Of a stretch of 64,000 bases of DNA, positions 9,234 through 18,621 are shown piece by piece. Both the position numbers and the translations under genes were made by a program. The stretch comes from Chitinophagales bacterium (GTDB lineage Bacteria > Bacteroidota > Bacteroidia > Chitinophagales > Chitinophagaceae), in NCBI GenBank assembly GCA_013298665.1, contig JAAFIK010000013.1, forward strand, positions 1-64,000, given 5' to 3'. Below the pieces are notes generated by a model. The model searched no databases. It was not told the origin of the DNA and worked only from the letters and a program-made list of their open reading frames with translations. Each line of letters opens with the position of its first letter. Position 1 is the first letter of the stretch.

Positions 9234-11753
9234 TCACCCAAACAACTGCCCCTGCTCCTGCCCTTCCATTACCGGTTTTACCCATTCCATTTCCACACTC
9301 TTGTTGTACTCGGTCAGTTTTGCCCCCACGGCTTTCCACCCCATCACTTCCACGAGGTTGAGTACTTTGAACTTTGCCTTCCTGACCTGCTGTCCGCGAC
9401 CGCTTTGTACGGCCAGTATAGGTTCGGCATCAGTACTCGCCATTTCAAGCCGGTTGCCATCGCCTTCCTTGATAAACAGAAATTTGTTGTGCAGTGTTGT
9501 GGTTTCCACGCGGAATCGCTTGATGTTGTATTGCAATTTTTCATGATCAAGATAAACGGCTGTAATCACTTTCGCGGGGTCAAATTTCTCGATGAGCAGC
9601 ACTTTATCTGCATCGAAGCGTTGTGTCAGTTCCTGGTCAATGATCTGGTAATTGCCATCGGTATAAATCACAAGGATTCGGTCTTCTGCTTCAAAGTTAC
9701 CGAGATAAATACCTTTGGTTTCGGTGGTGAGGCGGCCAAACTTATCATCAAACCACATCTTTTTAGCGCTGAGTGTGGAGCGTCCTGCTTCTTTAAACTT
9801 TACCGATTTGATGGGGTACTTGGTAACCTGGTTTCCAATACTGCCCCTGCTCTTGATGTCCATTTCTTCAAAATAAAAGTCCAGTTCCTTGTTGCGGGCG
9901 CTGCAGTTGGGGCTTAATAATATCTTCACCACTTCAGCCTCCCCATTGGGGTTTACGCTGAAATAGTGTACGCGGCTTTTGTCTTCCCCCTTGGTGAGGT
10001 CGTACTCTTTATCACGGGTAATACCGGTTACATTGAAGCGTTTGGCAAAGCTGGTACCGGTTTTACCATCTACATAGATCATGTTGTAGGTGATCCTGTC
10101 ATTGGTTTTATCAAACACGGCTACATGAATAATGTCTTTCCCGATGAAGGTTTTGTCGGCCACTTTTACCACTTTCATCTTACCGGCCTTGGTAAAGGCG
10201 ATAATATCGTCAAGGTCGGAACATTCGGCCACCAGTTCGTCTTTTTTCAAGCCCGTACCTATGAAGCCATCAGCATAGTTGACGTAGAGTTTGGTATTGG
10301 CGATGGCTACTGTTTTGGCCTGTATGGTATCAAATAAACGGATCTCAGTTTTACGCTCCCGGCCTTTGCCAAATTTTTTCAGCAGGTTTTCATAATAAGC
10401 TACTGCAAAATCAACCAGGTGTTCCAGGTCGTGGTTCACCTGCCGGATATCGGCCTCAATACCCCTGATCTGCTCGTTAAGTTCGTCGATATCGAGCTTA
10501 TAGATACGGCGTACGGGCTTCTCCGTGAGTTTCACAATGTCTTCGCGGGTAATGTCGCGGCGAAGTAATTTTTTAAAGGGACCAAAAGCCTTATCAATTG
10601 CCTCAAGTACTTTCTCCCAGGTTTCGTGCTTTTTTTCCAGCTCTTTGTATATCTTTTCTTCAAAGAATATTTTTTCGAGAGAGGTATAATGCCATTTTTC
10701 CAGCAGTTCTGCGAGGCGGATTTCGAGTTCCCGTTTCAGCAGATCTTTGGTATTGTCGGCCGATATGCGCAGTAACTCGTGTACACTCAGAAATCGTGGT
10801 TTCTGCTCAGCAATAACACAGGCGTTGGGTGAAATGCTTACTTCACAATCGGTAAACGCATACAGTGCATCGATGGTGATATCGGGTGAAATACCCGGTG
10901 CCAGTTCCACGATGATCTCCACATCTTTAGCCGTATGATCCATCACCTTCCTGATCTTGATCTTCCCCTGGTCGTTGGCTTTAACGATGCTTTCCATCAG
11001 TTGTGTGGTGGTGACGCCATAAGGCACACTCCTGATTACAACCGATTTTTTGTCCTGCTCCTCAATGATGGCACGTATACGTATCTTACCGCCGCGCTTG
11101 CCTTCATTGTAATTGGTTGGGTCCATGATACCCCCGGTAAGAAAATCAGGCAGCAGTTCGAATTTTTTACCCCGCAGGTAGCGGATAGAGGCATCTATGA
11201 GTTCACAGAAATTATGGGGAAGAATTTTGGTGGCTAACCCTACGGCGATTCCCTCTGCGCCCTGTGCCAGGAGCAGCGGAAATTTCATCGGGAGGGTAAC
11301 GGGTTCATTTTTGCGCCCATCGTAACTGAGGGCCCAATCGGTGGTTTTAGCATTAAATGCCACTTCAAGGGCAAATTTGCTGAGCCGGGCTTCAATATAG
11401 CGGGGGGCAGCGGCATCATCGCCCGTGCGTACATCGCCCCAGTTGCCCTGTGTCTCGATGAGCAGGTCTTTCTGTCCCATATTCACCAGTGCGTCGCCAA
11501 TGCTGGCATCGCCATGCGGATGGTACTGCATACTCTGCCCGATGATGTTGGCTACCTTATTAAAACGCCCGTCGTCCATCTCCTTCATGGCGTGCAGGAT
11601 ACGCCGTTGTACCGGCTTTAACCCATCCTCCACGGCAGGTACCGCTCTTTCGAGGATTACATATGAGGCATAGTCAAGAAACCAGTTCCTGTACTGGCCT
11701 TGTACGCCATTTTCGTTTTCAGTTGCGTTTACGTCAAATGTACTTTTCGCCAT
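9234..11753 (-). CDS. parC: Topoisomerase IV subunit A
   Basis: DNA-cleaving subunit of topoisomerase IV, which decatenates daughter chromosomes. 839 residues. The N-terminus carries YASYVILERAVP and GLKPVQRRILHAM; the catalytic tyrosine is Tyr119 in AAPRYIEARLS, and the quinolone pocket reads HPHGDASIGDALV. The C-terminal beta-pinwheel is present but lacks a clear GyrA box, which favours ParC over GyrA. It is the third gene of a parE - DUF1835 - parC cluster with gaps of 55 and 44 nt, so co-transcription is likely. No strong terminator is visible after the stop. Confidence 0.92.
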   Translation of the reverse strand: MAKSTFDVNATENENGVQGQYRNWFLDYASYVILERAVPAVEDGLKPVQRRILHAMKEMDDGRFNKVANIIGQSMQYHPHGDASIGDALVNMGQKDLLIETQGNWGDVRTGDDAAAPRYIEARLSKFALEVAFNAKTTDWALSYDGRKNEPVTLPMKFPLLLAQGAEGIAVGLATKILPHNFCELIDASIRYLRGKKFELLPDFLTGGIMDPTNYNEGKRGGKIRIRAIIEEQDKKSVVIRSVPYGVTTTQLMESIVKANDQGKIKIRKVMDHTAKDVEIIVELAPGISPDITIDALYAFTDCEVSISPNACVIAEQKPRFLSVHELLRISADNTKDLLKRELEIRLAELLEKWHYTSLEKIFFEEKIYKELEKKHETWEKVLEAIDKAFGPFKKLLRRDITREDIVKLTEKPVRRIYKLDIDELNEQIRGIEADIRQVNHDLEHLVDFAVAYYENLLKKFGKGRERKTEIRLFDTIQAKTVAIANTKLYVNYADGFIGTGLKKDELVAECSDLDDIIAFTKAGKMKVVKVADKTFIGKDIIHVAVFDKTNDRITYNMIYVDGKTGTSFAKRFNVTGITRDKEYDLTKGEDKSRVHYFSVNPNGEAEVVKILLSPNCSARNKELDFYFEEMDIKSRGSIGNQVTKYPIKSVKFKEAGRSTLSAKKMWFDDKFGRLTTETKGIYLGNFEAEDRILVIYTDGNYQIIDQELTQRFDADKVLLIEKFDPAKVITAVYLDHEKLQYNIKRFRVETTTLHNKFLFIKEGDGNRLEMASTDAEPILAVQSGRGQQVRKAKFKVLNLVEVMGWKAVGAKLTEYNKSVEMEWVKPVMEGQEQGQLFG

Positions 11754-11797
11754 GTGCTGTTGCGCTAAGCGGTATCGCTTATTGATCTTTTATATGG

Positions 11798-12634
11798 TTA
11801 TGCCTGGTCTGCCGGTGCGGCAGTCCTGGCTTTCAGTTTGATTTCAAAATCTTTCATGTTTTTGGGTTCGCCCTGTACATCAATCATATCCTGTGCAAGC
11901 ATCAGTTTCAACCGCCACAGCAGGTAGGCATCCCCCGTTGTATGGGGGGCCTTTGCCAAAAACTGGTGGATGACTTTACTGGCTTTCTGCCATTCGGGCA
12001 TGATGAACTTACGCAGGTCGTTGTCGTAAAAGTCGTAGCCGTATTGCACCAGTTTTTTGCCGCCTTCGAGTATGCGGACGCCTTTGTCTTCATCACACAA
12101 ACGCGCCCACTCATCGGGATCCACTTCAAACTCACTGAGCGTAATGGGGCGTGCAAGTTTTTTGGCTTTGAGAAACTCTTTGGCCGGAATCGTGTGCAGC
12201 CAGGTGGGGTAAAACAATTGCCCTTTTTCGTTGAGGAAGGGCAGGTTGTTGAGGTACAGGATAAACACCCTGCCCTGAAACTCCTTCATGTACCGGAGCA
12301 ACCAGTAGTACCCGCTTACATCGTGTTTGTTCTGTGCGGCCCATATCCAGACCTGTTCTTCGGGATCACGGCGCAGGGTACCCACAAGTGTGGCGGCGGT
12401 TTTATAATCGTCTTTATTGGGCTTATCAATTTCTCCGGCATAGTCGCCACCGGCCAGTACATCGCGCCACCAGGCCTTCCGGGCTTCAATGCCATCACCG
12501 GTATAGAGTTCCCCGAGAGGCCCAACGGCATAGTCGTCGTGCAGTTGTACAATCTCACCGGCCAGGGTATCATCGAGCGCAATGGCCTGCTGCAATACCG
12601 CAACATCGGCCTCATTAAAAACAATATGCATCAT
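11798..12634 (-). CDS. DUF1835/DUF3658 domain protein between parE and parC
   Basis: 278 residues without signal peptide or membrane segment, so cytoplasmic. The N-terminus MMHIVFNEADVAVLQQA and the following LHDDYAVGPLGELYT and VWIWAAQNKHDVSGYYWLLRYM segments match the DUF1835 family; the C-terminal part (DEWARLCDEDKGVRILEGGKKL, then a helical tail) fits DUF3658. The function is unknown to me. It is sandwiched between the two topoisomerase IV genes in one orientation, which hints at a role tied to that enzyme or at simple co-expression. Confidence 0.78.
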   Translation of the reverse strand: MMHIVFNEADVAVLQQAIALDDTLAGEIVQLHDDYAVGPLGELYTGDGIEARKAWWRDVLAGGDYAGEIDKPNKDDYKTAATLVGTLRRDPEEQVWIWAAQNKHDVSGYYWLLRYMKEFQGRVFILYLNNLPFLNEKGQLFYPTWLHTIPAKEFLKAKKLARPITLSEFEVDPDEWARLCDEDKGVRILEGGKKLVQYGYDFYDNDLRKFIMPEWQKASKVIHQFLAKAPHTTGDAYLLWRLKLMLAQDMIDVQGEPKNMKDFEIKLKARTAAPADQA

Positions 12635-12689
12635 AAATAAATAGTCGTTGGTCCTAAGTTTTTTGTAACAAGATCAGGGATATCGCGGA

Positions 12690-14582
12690 TCACACCACTA
12701 CCTCCTCTGCAAGATCCACTTCCACACGCAGGTTGTCGATGATAAAGTCCTGCCGCTGCGGCGTATTCTTACCCATAAAATACTCCAGCACTTCCTGCAC
12801 ATGTGTTTCGGGCAGCAGCATTACGGGTTGCAGCCGCATATCGTTACCAATAAAGCGGGCGAATTCTTCAGGACTGATCTCTCCGAGCCCCTTAAAACGG
12901 GTGATCTCTGGTTTACTGCCCAGCTTGCGTGTTGCAGTCTGCTTTTCCGTTTCATCATAACAGTAGATCGTTTCCTGTTTGTTACGCACACGGAAAAGCG
13001 GGGTTTCCAGAATATAGACATGCCCGTTCTTGACGAGGTCGGGGAAAAACTGCAGGAAGAAGGTCATGAGCAACAGGCGGATGTGCATGCCATCCACATC
13101 GGCATCGGTGGCAATGATGATGTTGTTGTACCGCAACCCTTCATAGCCTTCTTCGATATTGAGCGCGTGCTGCAACAGGTTAAACTCTTCATTTTCGTAC
13201 ACAATCTTCTTGGTGAGTCCAAACGCGTTGAGGGGCTTACCACGAAGGCTGAATACGGCCTGTGTAGCCACATTCCGCGATTTGGTGATAGAGCCGCTGG
13301 CGCTGTCGCCTTCGGTAATGAAGATGGTACTTTCCTTAGCCTTTTCGATGATGACGTCCTTCTCCTTACCCGCAGGTTCGTCATTGAGGTGAAACTTACA
13401 ATCACGCAACTTCTTATTGTGCAGGTTGGCTTTTTTGGCGCGTTCGTTGGCGAGTTTCTTGATACCCGCCAGCTCCTTGCGTTCCCGTTCGTTCTGTTCA
13501 ATGCGCTTCTTAAGCGATTCCGCCGTTGCGGGGTTTCGGTGCAGAAAATTATCAAGCTCCCTTGCCAGAAATTCGTTGATGAAATTCTTCATTGAGGGGC
13601 CGTTCTCATATACATTGATTGAGCCGAGTTTGGTCTTGGTCTGGCTCTCAAATACGGGCTCCTGTACCCTTACACTAATGGCGGCACAGATGCTGCCCCG
13701 GATATCTGCAGCGTCATAATCTTTTTTGTAAAATTCCCGGATGGTTTTGACAAATGCTTCGCGGAAGGCTGCGAGGTGGGTACCGCCCTGTGTGGTGTAC
13801 TGACCGTTGACAAAACTGTAATATTCTTCGCCGTACTGATTTTCGTGAGTAAAGGCCAGTTCTATATCTTCCCCCCTGAGGTGGATGATGGGGTATCGGA
13901 TTTCATCGGCATTGGTCTTGCGCTGGAGCAGGTCCATCAACCCATTTTTGCTGATGTAGCGCTTACCGTTGAAGTTGATGACGAGACCCGCATTGAGGTA
14001 GCAATAGTTCCAGAACTGGTTGTCCAAGTATTCATTGACATAATGGAAATTGCGGAACACGGTTTCATCGGGCATGAATGTCACAAATGTACCATTCTCT
14101 TCTGTGGTGGGCTGTTCCTTGTGCTCTTTCAGCAATATGCCCTTTTCAAACTCGGCTGTCCGGCACCGTCCATCACGGTAGGCCGTTACCCGGAAGGCGC
14201 TGCTGAGGGCATTAACTGCTTTGGTACCCACCCCGTTCAGCCCCACGCTTTTCTGAAAAGCCTTACTGTCGTACTTGGCGCCGGTGTTCATCTTACTCAC
14301 CACATCTACGAGTTTGCCAAGGGGGATACCCCGGCCATAATCGCGTACGGTAACCACTTTGTCTTTGATGGTAATGTCCACATGCTTACCATGCCCCATA
14401 GTATGTTCATCGATGCAGTTGTCTACCACCTCTTTCATCAGTACATAGATACCATCATCGGGACTGCTGCCATCACCCAGCTTACCAATGTACATACCCG
14501 GTCGCAGACGGATATGTTCGCGCCAGTCGAGGCTCCGTATATTCTCTTCTGTGTAGTCTAACCCTGTTTTTTGTTCTGCCAT
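12690..14582 (-). CDS. parE: Topoisomerase IV subunit B
   Basis: ATPase subunit of topoisomerase IV. 630 residues, typical of ParE rather than the longer GyrB. GHKL ATP-site motifs include [17 protein letters not shown] and [14 protein letters not shown]; the transducer follows; the TOPRIM part has [17 protein letters not shown] and the acidic [10 protein letters not shown]. First gene of the parE - DUF1835 - parC cluster. A TAATTTTG box at 14655-14648 on the minus strand is a possible -7 element, giving a leader of about 60 nt. Confidence 0.93.
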   Translation of the reverse strand: MAEQKTGLDYTEENIRSLDWREHIRLRPGMYIGKLGDGSSPDDGIYVLMKEVVDNCIDEHTMGHGKHVDITIKDKVVTVRDYGRGIPLGKLVDVVSKMNTGAKYDSKAFQKSVGLNGVGTKAVNALSSAFRVTAYRDGRCRTAEFEKGILLKEHKEQPTTEENGTFVTFMPDETVFRNFHYVNEYLDNQFWNYCYLNAGLVINFNGKRYISKNGLMDLLQRKTNADEIRYPIIHLRGEDIELAFTHENQYGEEYYSFVNGQYTTQGGTHLAAFREAFVKTIREFYKKDYDAADIRGSICAAISVRVQEPVFESQTKTKLGSINVYENGPSMKNFINEFLARELDNFLHRNPATAESLKKRIEQNERERKELAGIKKLANERAKKANLHNKKLRDCKFHLNDEPAGKEKDVIIEKAKESTIFITEGDSASGSITKSRNVATQAVFSLRGKPLNAFGLTKKIVYENEEFNLLQHALNIEEGYEGLRYNNIIIATDADVDGMHIRLLLMTFFLQFFPDLVKNGHVYILETPLFRVRNKQETIYCYDETEKQTATRKLGSKPEITRFKGLGEISPEEFARFIGNDMRLQPVMLLPETHVQEVLEYFMGKNTPQRQDFIIDNLRVEVDLAEEVVV

Positions 14583-14701
14583 ACTGTATGTACTGTTGTT
14601 TTGCCGTCAATTACCGGGTCATGACACCCTTTTAGCTGTACGGGTCTCAAAATTACGGTTTGCAAAGAAAGGCTGTTGTAAGAAAATCCCAAATAATTTA
14701 G

Positions 14702-14710
14702 TTATCCACA
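14702..14710 (+). promoter_or_regulatory. Single DnaA-box match
   Basis: TTATCCACA is a perfect match to the bacterial DnaA box, located in the divergent region upstream of parE. Only one perfect copy is seen, so this is not evidence for an origin; it could be a DnaA regulatory site or chance. Confidence 0.25.
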
Positions 14711-14770
14711 GGTAAAAGGGGAATGTGGAGAAGTAGGGGGCATAGAATGCTGCGGTCTGCCGGGTACGAG

Positions 14771-14806
14771 ACATAAGATGTAAGACGCAAGATGAGGCAC
14801 AAGACA
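14771..14806. repeat. Heptanucleotide repeat tract, short
   Basis: Reads as consecutive 7-mers TAAGATG TAAGACG CAAGATG, then AGGCACAAGAC. It is the same 7-bp unit, in the opposite orientation, as the longer tract at 59254-59308. Confidence 0.55.
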
Positions 14807-14868
14807 AATCTCGTCCTGATACTTGCTGCTTGTTGCCTTGCTGCAATGTACAAAGTACTGATCTCTCC

Positions 14869-14876
14869 TACCTTTG
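14869..14876 (+). promoter_or_regulatory. -7 box TACCTTTG, 4 nt before ATG
   Basis: A perfect TANNTTTG box ends 4 nt before the ATG at 14881, so the transcript would start at or next to the start codon. No good -33 TTG is seen at 19-21 nt. Confidence 0.45.
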
Positions 14877-14880
14877 CACC

Positions 14881-15393
14881 ATGGCTACACTGATGACCGA
14901 TCTTGATGGCATTGCCCGACTGGCCGAAACCAGGGCGGCGGAGAACGAGGATTTCAAGGACTACCTTTGTACAGGGGATACGGAGGAGGTTGATGCCTGG
15001 GTACAGGAATTGAATGCAGCAATCAGTCCGCAGATTGATTGCACAGCGTGCGGCAATTGTTGCCGTGTGGCGCTGGTACGGGTGGCACCGGAAGAGCGAT
15101 CCATCTTTGCCCGGCATTTTAATCTCACCGAGGCTGAAGCTGCTGAACGCTATCTCAGTGAAGGGCTTTCGGGTGATACCCTGATGAACATCAGTCCCTG
15201 CGTATTTCTCTGCGGCAACCGCTGCGGGGTGTACGAAGATCGGTTTGCGGTATGCCGCGATTTCCCTTACTTACACCAGCCTGCGTTTACCAAACGTTTA
15301 TTTAATGTATTGTCGCATTATGGCAGTTGTCCTATTATTTATAATGTGATAGAGGCGTTGAAACTGCGGAGTGGGTTTATTAGGGGAACGTGA
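14881..15393 (+). CDS. YkgJ-family cysteine cluster protein
   Basis: 170 residues with the conserved cysteine pattern of the YkgJ/UPF0153 family, thought to bind a metal or Fe-S cluster: DCTACGNCCRVAL, then SPCVFLCGNRCGVYEDRFAVCRDFP. No signal peptide. I start at the ATG at 14881 (MATLMTDLDG); the alternative in-frame ATG at 14893 would leave a leader if translation does not start at the mRNA end. The frame is open upstream to 14830 but that segment contains the promoter. The downstream SDR gene begins 47 nt after the stop and may be co-transcribed. The function is not known. Confidence 0.8.
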   Translation: MATLMTDLDGIARLAETRAAENEDFKDYLCTGDTEEVDAWVQELNAAISPQIDCTACGNCCRVALVRVAPEERSIFARHFNLTEAEAAERYLSEGLSGDTLMNISPCVFLCGNRCGVYEDRFAVCRDFPYLHQPAFTKRLFNVLSHYGSCPIIYNVIEALKLRSGFIRGT

Positions 15394-15439
15394 GCACTTC
15401 AACAATATTTCTTTAGCTTTAGTCCAAAATCCCGATACA

Positions 15440-16228
15440 ATGAATCTTGATCTGACAGGTAAGACGGCGGTGGTATGCGGCAGCACACAGGGACTCGGCT
15501 ATGCAAGTGCGGCAGAACTGGCCATACTGGGCGCATCGGTAGTACTGATAGCACGCAACGAAGACAAATTGCGGGCAGTGACAGCCACTCTTTCTGCTGC
15601 GAAGGGTCAGCAACACCAGTATCTGGTGGCTGACTTTTCGGACAGCCGTACGGTTGGAGCGGCGATTGATGGTTTTGTACAATCGGGACAAAGGGCAGAA
15701 ATATTGGTCAACAATACGGGCGGACCCGCGGGTGGACCGGCACTTCCGGCTTCGGCTGATGCTTTTACCGCAGCGTTCGGGAGCCACCTCATCTGCAACC
15801 ACCTGCTGGCACAAGCACTGGTACCGGGTATGCAGACGGCGGGGTATGGCCGCATCATCAACATCATTTCCACTTCCGTGAAGCAACCGATACCGGGACT
15901 TGGGGTAAGCAATACCATCCGTGGAGCGGTGGCGAGCTGGGCCAAGACCCTCGCCACAGAGCTGGGGCCATGGGGCATAACGGTGAACAATGTACTGCCT
16001 GGCTTTACACGCACGGCACGCTATGATGCGCTGATGCAGGGGCGTGCGGCAGCCGAGGGGAAAGACTTTGCCGATGTGGATGCCGAAATGGCCGCCACCA
16101 TACCTGCAAGGCGTATCGGGCTGGCAGAAGAGTTTGGCGCAGCCGTGGCTTTCCTGTGCAGCCCGGCAGCGGGGTATATCAACGGTATCAACCTGCCGGT
16201 GGATGGCGGAAGGCTGGCTTGTCTTTAA
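15440..16228 (+). CDS. SDR-family oxidoreductase with non-canonical active site
   Basis: 262 residues, Rossmann-fold short-chain dehydrogenase. The cofactor motif GSTQGLG (residues 14-20), VNNTGGPAGG and the C-terminal PVDGGRL are as in FabG-like proteins. The catalytic YxxxK is not present: where PGLxxYSASK is expected the protein reads PGLGVSNTIR, so Tyr is Ser and Lys is Arg. A Ser-rich IISTS segment precedes it. This SDR branch is known and is usually annotated only as SDR oxidoreductase; whether it catalyses a redox step is unclear. The start at 15440 (MNLDLTGKTAVV) is the usual SDR beginning, and the open frame extends upstream into the preceding gene. Confidence 0.8.
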   Translation: MNLDLTGKTAVVCGSTQGLGYASAAELAILGASVVLIARNEDKLRAVTATLSAAKGQQHQYLVADFSDSRTVGAAIDGFVQSGQRAEILVNNTGGPAGGPALPASADAFTAAFGSHLICNHLLAQALVPGMQTAGYGRIINIISTSVKQPIPGLGVSNTIRGAVASWAKTLATELGPWGITVNNVLPGFTRTARYDALMQGRAAAEGKDFADVDAEMAATIPARRIGLAEEFGAAVAFLCSPAAGYINGINLPVDGGRLACL

Positions 16229-16353
16229 CCGGATCAAAAAAATGTCCGGCTGCATACAACCATTAACACAAAAATATAATCATGCAAATTGGCATTTATG
16301 TCGCGGATATTTTCTAATTTGTTCACTCATTTAAAAATCAAAAATCAAGAAAG

Positions 16354-16854
16354 ATGAAACTCCCCAAATTTTTTGCTGCTGCGGTACTGGTTGCAGCCAT
16401 TTCATTCAGTGCCTGCAAAAGTGGCCCCAAAGACGCTGATATCCAGAAAGCCATTGAAGAGAAGGCGAAAATTACTGCCGAAATGAGTGGTATAAAAGTA
16501 GCTGTGGATAAAGGTGTGGCTACCATTACAGGCGAATGTAAGGATGCTGACTGCAAAGCCGCCTGCGAAAAAATGATTGGCGGCATGGAAGGTGTAAAGT
16601 CTGTTGTAAATAATGCAACAATTGCACCGCCACCTCCTCCTCCCGCCCCTGCTTCTGTAACCACTATGCTGGATGCTGCAACCATGCAGAAAGTAAAGGA
16701 TGGCCTGAAAGACATCAAAGGTATTATCGTTGATTTTGCCGGCGATAAAGCTGTACTTTCCGGTACCATCAGCAAGGCTGATCGCATGAAGATCATGCAG
16801 ATGCTGAGCGCAGCCAAAGTAAAGTCTGACGTGAGCAAACTGATGGACAAGTAA
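16354..16854 (+). CDS. BON-domain lipoprotein
   Basis: 166 residues with a lipoprotein signal peptide (LVAAISFSAC, Cys about residue 21). Two BON-like halves, one before and one after a proline-rich linker of six consecutive prolines (about residues 90-97): the first has IKVAVDKGVATITGECKD and the second IIVDFAGDKAVLSGTISK. BON domains bind phospholipid and occur in envelope-maintenance proteins (OsmY type). The next gene starts 31 nt downstream and also carries a BON-like region, so the two probably form an operon that ends in the terminator at 17328-17359. Confidence 0.78.
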   Translation: MKLPKFFAAAVLVAAISFSACKSGPKDADIQKAIEEKAKITAEMSGIKVAVDKGVATITGECKDADCKAACEKMIGGMEGVKSVVNNATIAPPPPPPAPASVTTMLDAATMQKVKDGLKDIKGIIVDFAGDKAVLSGTISKADRMKIMQMLSAAKVKSDVSKLMDK

Positions 16855-16885
16855 TAATTTTAATCATCACCTAAAACAACAAAAA

Positions 16886-17305
16886 ATGGCATTACAAGAT
16901 AAATACGCCGAATTACTTCAGTCTGCCAACGCAATGGGCGTAGCCAATCTTGCTGTAGCAGAACAGGATGGTGTACTGCATGTAAGCGGTACAGCTAAAA
17001 GCACGGCGGATTATGATGCGCTCTGGGCATTGTACAGCAGGATTGATCCTAATATGGCCAGCGGTGACCTGATGATGAATATCGACATCAAAGCCGAAGC
17101 CGGTGCAAGATTGCGGGTAACGACAGATTCAAGCAACCTGAACATCAGGAGTACTCCCAGCACAGAAGGCGACATCGTGGGCAAAGCTGCACACGGTGAA
17201 GTAATCACGCTGGTAGAGAAAACTGACGACAGTTGGTGGAAGGTGAGGACCGCAGATGGAGAAGAAGGGTATGCCTATGCGCAATATCTTTCGCCCGAAG
17301 CATAA
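16886..17305 (+). CDS. BON-like plus SH3b domain protein, no signal peptide
   Basis: 139 residues. The first half (ANLAVAEQDGVLHVSGTAKSTADYD) looks like a BON fold; the second half is a bacterial SH3 domain (SNLNIRSTPSTEGDIVGKA and WWKVRTADGEEGYAYAQYL). There is no signal peptide, so it should be cytoplasmic. The two-part layout recalls the cytoplasmic BON-LysM protein YgaU/Kbp (potassium binding) with SH3b in the place of LysM. That parallel is my inference. It follows the BON lipoprotein gene by 31 nt and precedes a clear terminator. Confidence 0.72.
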   Translation: MALQDKYAELLQSANAMGVANLAVAEQDGVLHVSGTAKSTADYDALWALYSRIDPNMASGDLMMNIDIKAEAGARLRVTTDSSNLNIRSTPSTEGDIVGKAAHGEVITLVEKTDDSWWKVRTADGEEGYAYAQYLSPEA

Positions 17306-17327
17306 TAGGATTGACCTTCACAATAGC

Positions 17328-17359
17328 ATAGCCATCCCCCCGGATGGCTATTGTTTTTT
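17328..17359 (+). terminator. Rho-independent terminator after BON/SH3b genes
   Basis: TAGCCATCC (17329-17337), loop of 4, GGATGGCTA (17342-17350), followed by TTGTTTTTT. Confidence 0.85.
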
Positions 17360-17410
17360 ACGGCAATAACCACCATCTTTGGTACTTCAAATACAAATTA
17401 AATTTTTCAC

Positions 17411-18391
17411 ATGCGCATATTCCTTATTATACTCCTTGGATGCTGTACAGTTTCTGCACAGGCACAATTCTTCAGGAAAGATTCCGGCCTGGCCCATACG
17501 TTTTCGATTGTAGCCCGTGATGAGAAAACGGGTGAGCTGGCGGTAGGTGTGCAGAGTCACTGGTTTAGTGTAGGCACGGCTGTAAGCTGGGGGGAAGCGG
17601 GTACAGGTGTTGTGGCCACACAATCTTTTGTAAACAAAGCTTATGGCCCCAATGGGCTTGCGCTGATGAAGCAGGGGATCAGCGCTACTGCTGCATTACA
17701 GCAGTTGGTGGCAGCGGATGAGGGACGCGATGTACGCCAGGTGGCGATGATCGACAGCAATGGCAATGTGGCTGCACATACGGGTAAGGCTTGTATTGAT
17801 TATGCCAGCCATATTACGGGGAAAAATTATTCGGTGCAAAGTAATATGATGCTCAACAATACGGTATGCACGGCGATGGCCAAAGCTTTTGAAGCCTCCA
17901 CAGATAAGCCCCTGGCAGAGCGCGTACTGGCCGCACTGCAGGCCGCGCAGGCCGCGGGAGGCGATATAAGGGGTAAGCAGTCTGCTGCGCTGCTGGTGGT
18001 AGCCGCACACAGTACGGGCAAGCCCTGGGACGAACGCCTGATTGACCTGCGGGTGGACGACCACCCGGCTCCTCTGACAGAAATGGCCAGGCTACTCAGG
18101 CTCTACCGGGCTTATGAGTTTATGAACAACGGCGACCTTGCCGTTGAGAAGAACGATATGGCAAAGGCCATGCAATGCTACAACAGCGCCATGCAGTTGT
18201 TTCCGGAGAATCTTGAAATGAAATACTGGACGGCCATTACCTTGGCCAATAATAAGAAGATCAGTGCTGCAGCGGCACTCCTGCAAACGATCTACCGCAA
18301 AGATGCCAACTGGCGCGAACTTACAAAGCGGTTGCCCAAGGTGAAACTGCTGAATGTTTCTGCTGCGGAGCTGGATGTATTGCTGAAATAA
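17411..18391 (+). CDS. DUF1028 (Ntn-hydrolase-like) exported protein
   Basis: 326 residues with signal peptide (MRIFLIILLGCCTVSAQAQ). The mature protein begins HTFSIVARDEKTGELAVGVQSHWFSVG and continues WGEAGTGVVATQSFVN, the hallmark of DUF1028, a family with an Ntn-hydrolase-like fold. The C-terminal 90 residues form a TPR-like helical tail (YNSAMQLFPENLEMKYWTA). The family is often annotated as a putative peptidase or peptidoglycan-binding protein; the substrate is unproven. It is a single gene after a terminator, with no obvious operon partner. Confidence 0.8.
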   Translation: MRIFLIILLGCCTVSAQAQFFRKDSGLAHTFSIVARDEKTGELAVGVQSHWFSVGTAVSWGEAGTGVVATQSFVNKAYGPNGLALMKQGISATAALQQLVAADEGRDVRQVAMIDSNGNVAAHTGKACIDYASHITGKNYSVQSNMMLNNTVCTAMAKAFEASTDKPLAERVLAALQAAQAAGGDIRGKQSAALLVVAAHSTGKPWDERLIDLRVDDHPAPLTEMARLLRLYRAYEFMNNGDLAVEKNDMAKAMQCYNSAMQLFPENLEMKYWTAITLANNKKISAAAALLQTIYRKDANWRELTKRLPKVKLLNVSAAELDVLLK

Positions 18392-18621
18392 TACCGATTT
18401 GCCTATTACACCCAAATTTTGTAATAGCAAAATTCGCCTTTGGCTGGCGCAAAATGCCACGCAATTTGGTCAGGGTTAGCAAGAGACAGATAATGTCAGT
18501 GTTTACACTCCGGGGTTGGGTACAAACGCTGGGTCTATAATTACAACGCTGCCTGCTTCCGCTGTAGCGAAGGCTGCGTGATTACCCAATATGTATAAGA
18601 TGGGATAACGAGGCCGGCTCG

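Larger units (their letters stand above)
14583..14880. other. Intergenic region between divergent parE and ykgJ-type gene
   Basis: Holds a possible parE -7 box (TAATTTTG, minus strand, 14655-14648), one perfect DnaA box (14702-14710), a short run of heptanucleotide repeats (14771-14806) and the TACCTTTG box of the downstream gene. No open frame worth calling. Confidence 0.5.

Noticed and set aside
12690..14582. GyrB instead of ParE
   Set aside because: Length (630) and linkage to a ParC-like subunit without a clear GyrA box favour topoisomerase IV.
14702..14710. Replication origin near parE
   Set aside because: Only one perfect DnaA box, no cluster, no AT-rich unwinding region and no dnaA, dnaN or gidA gene nearby.
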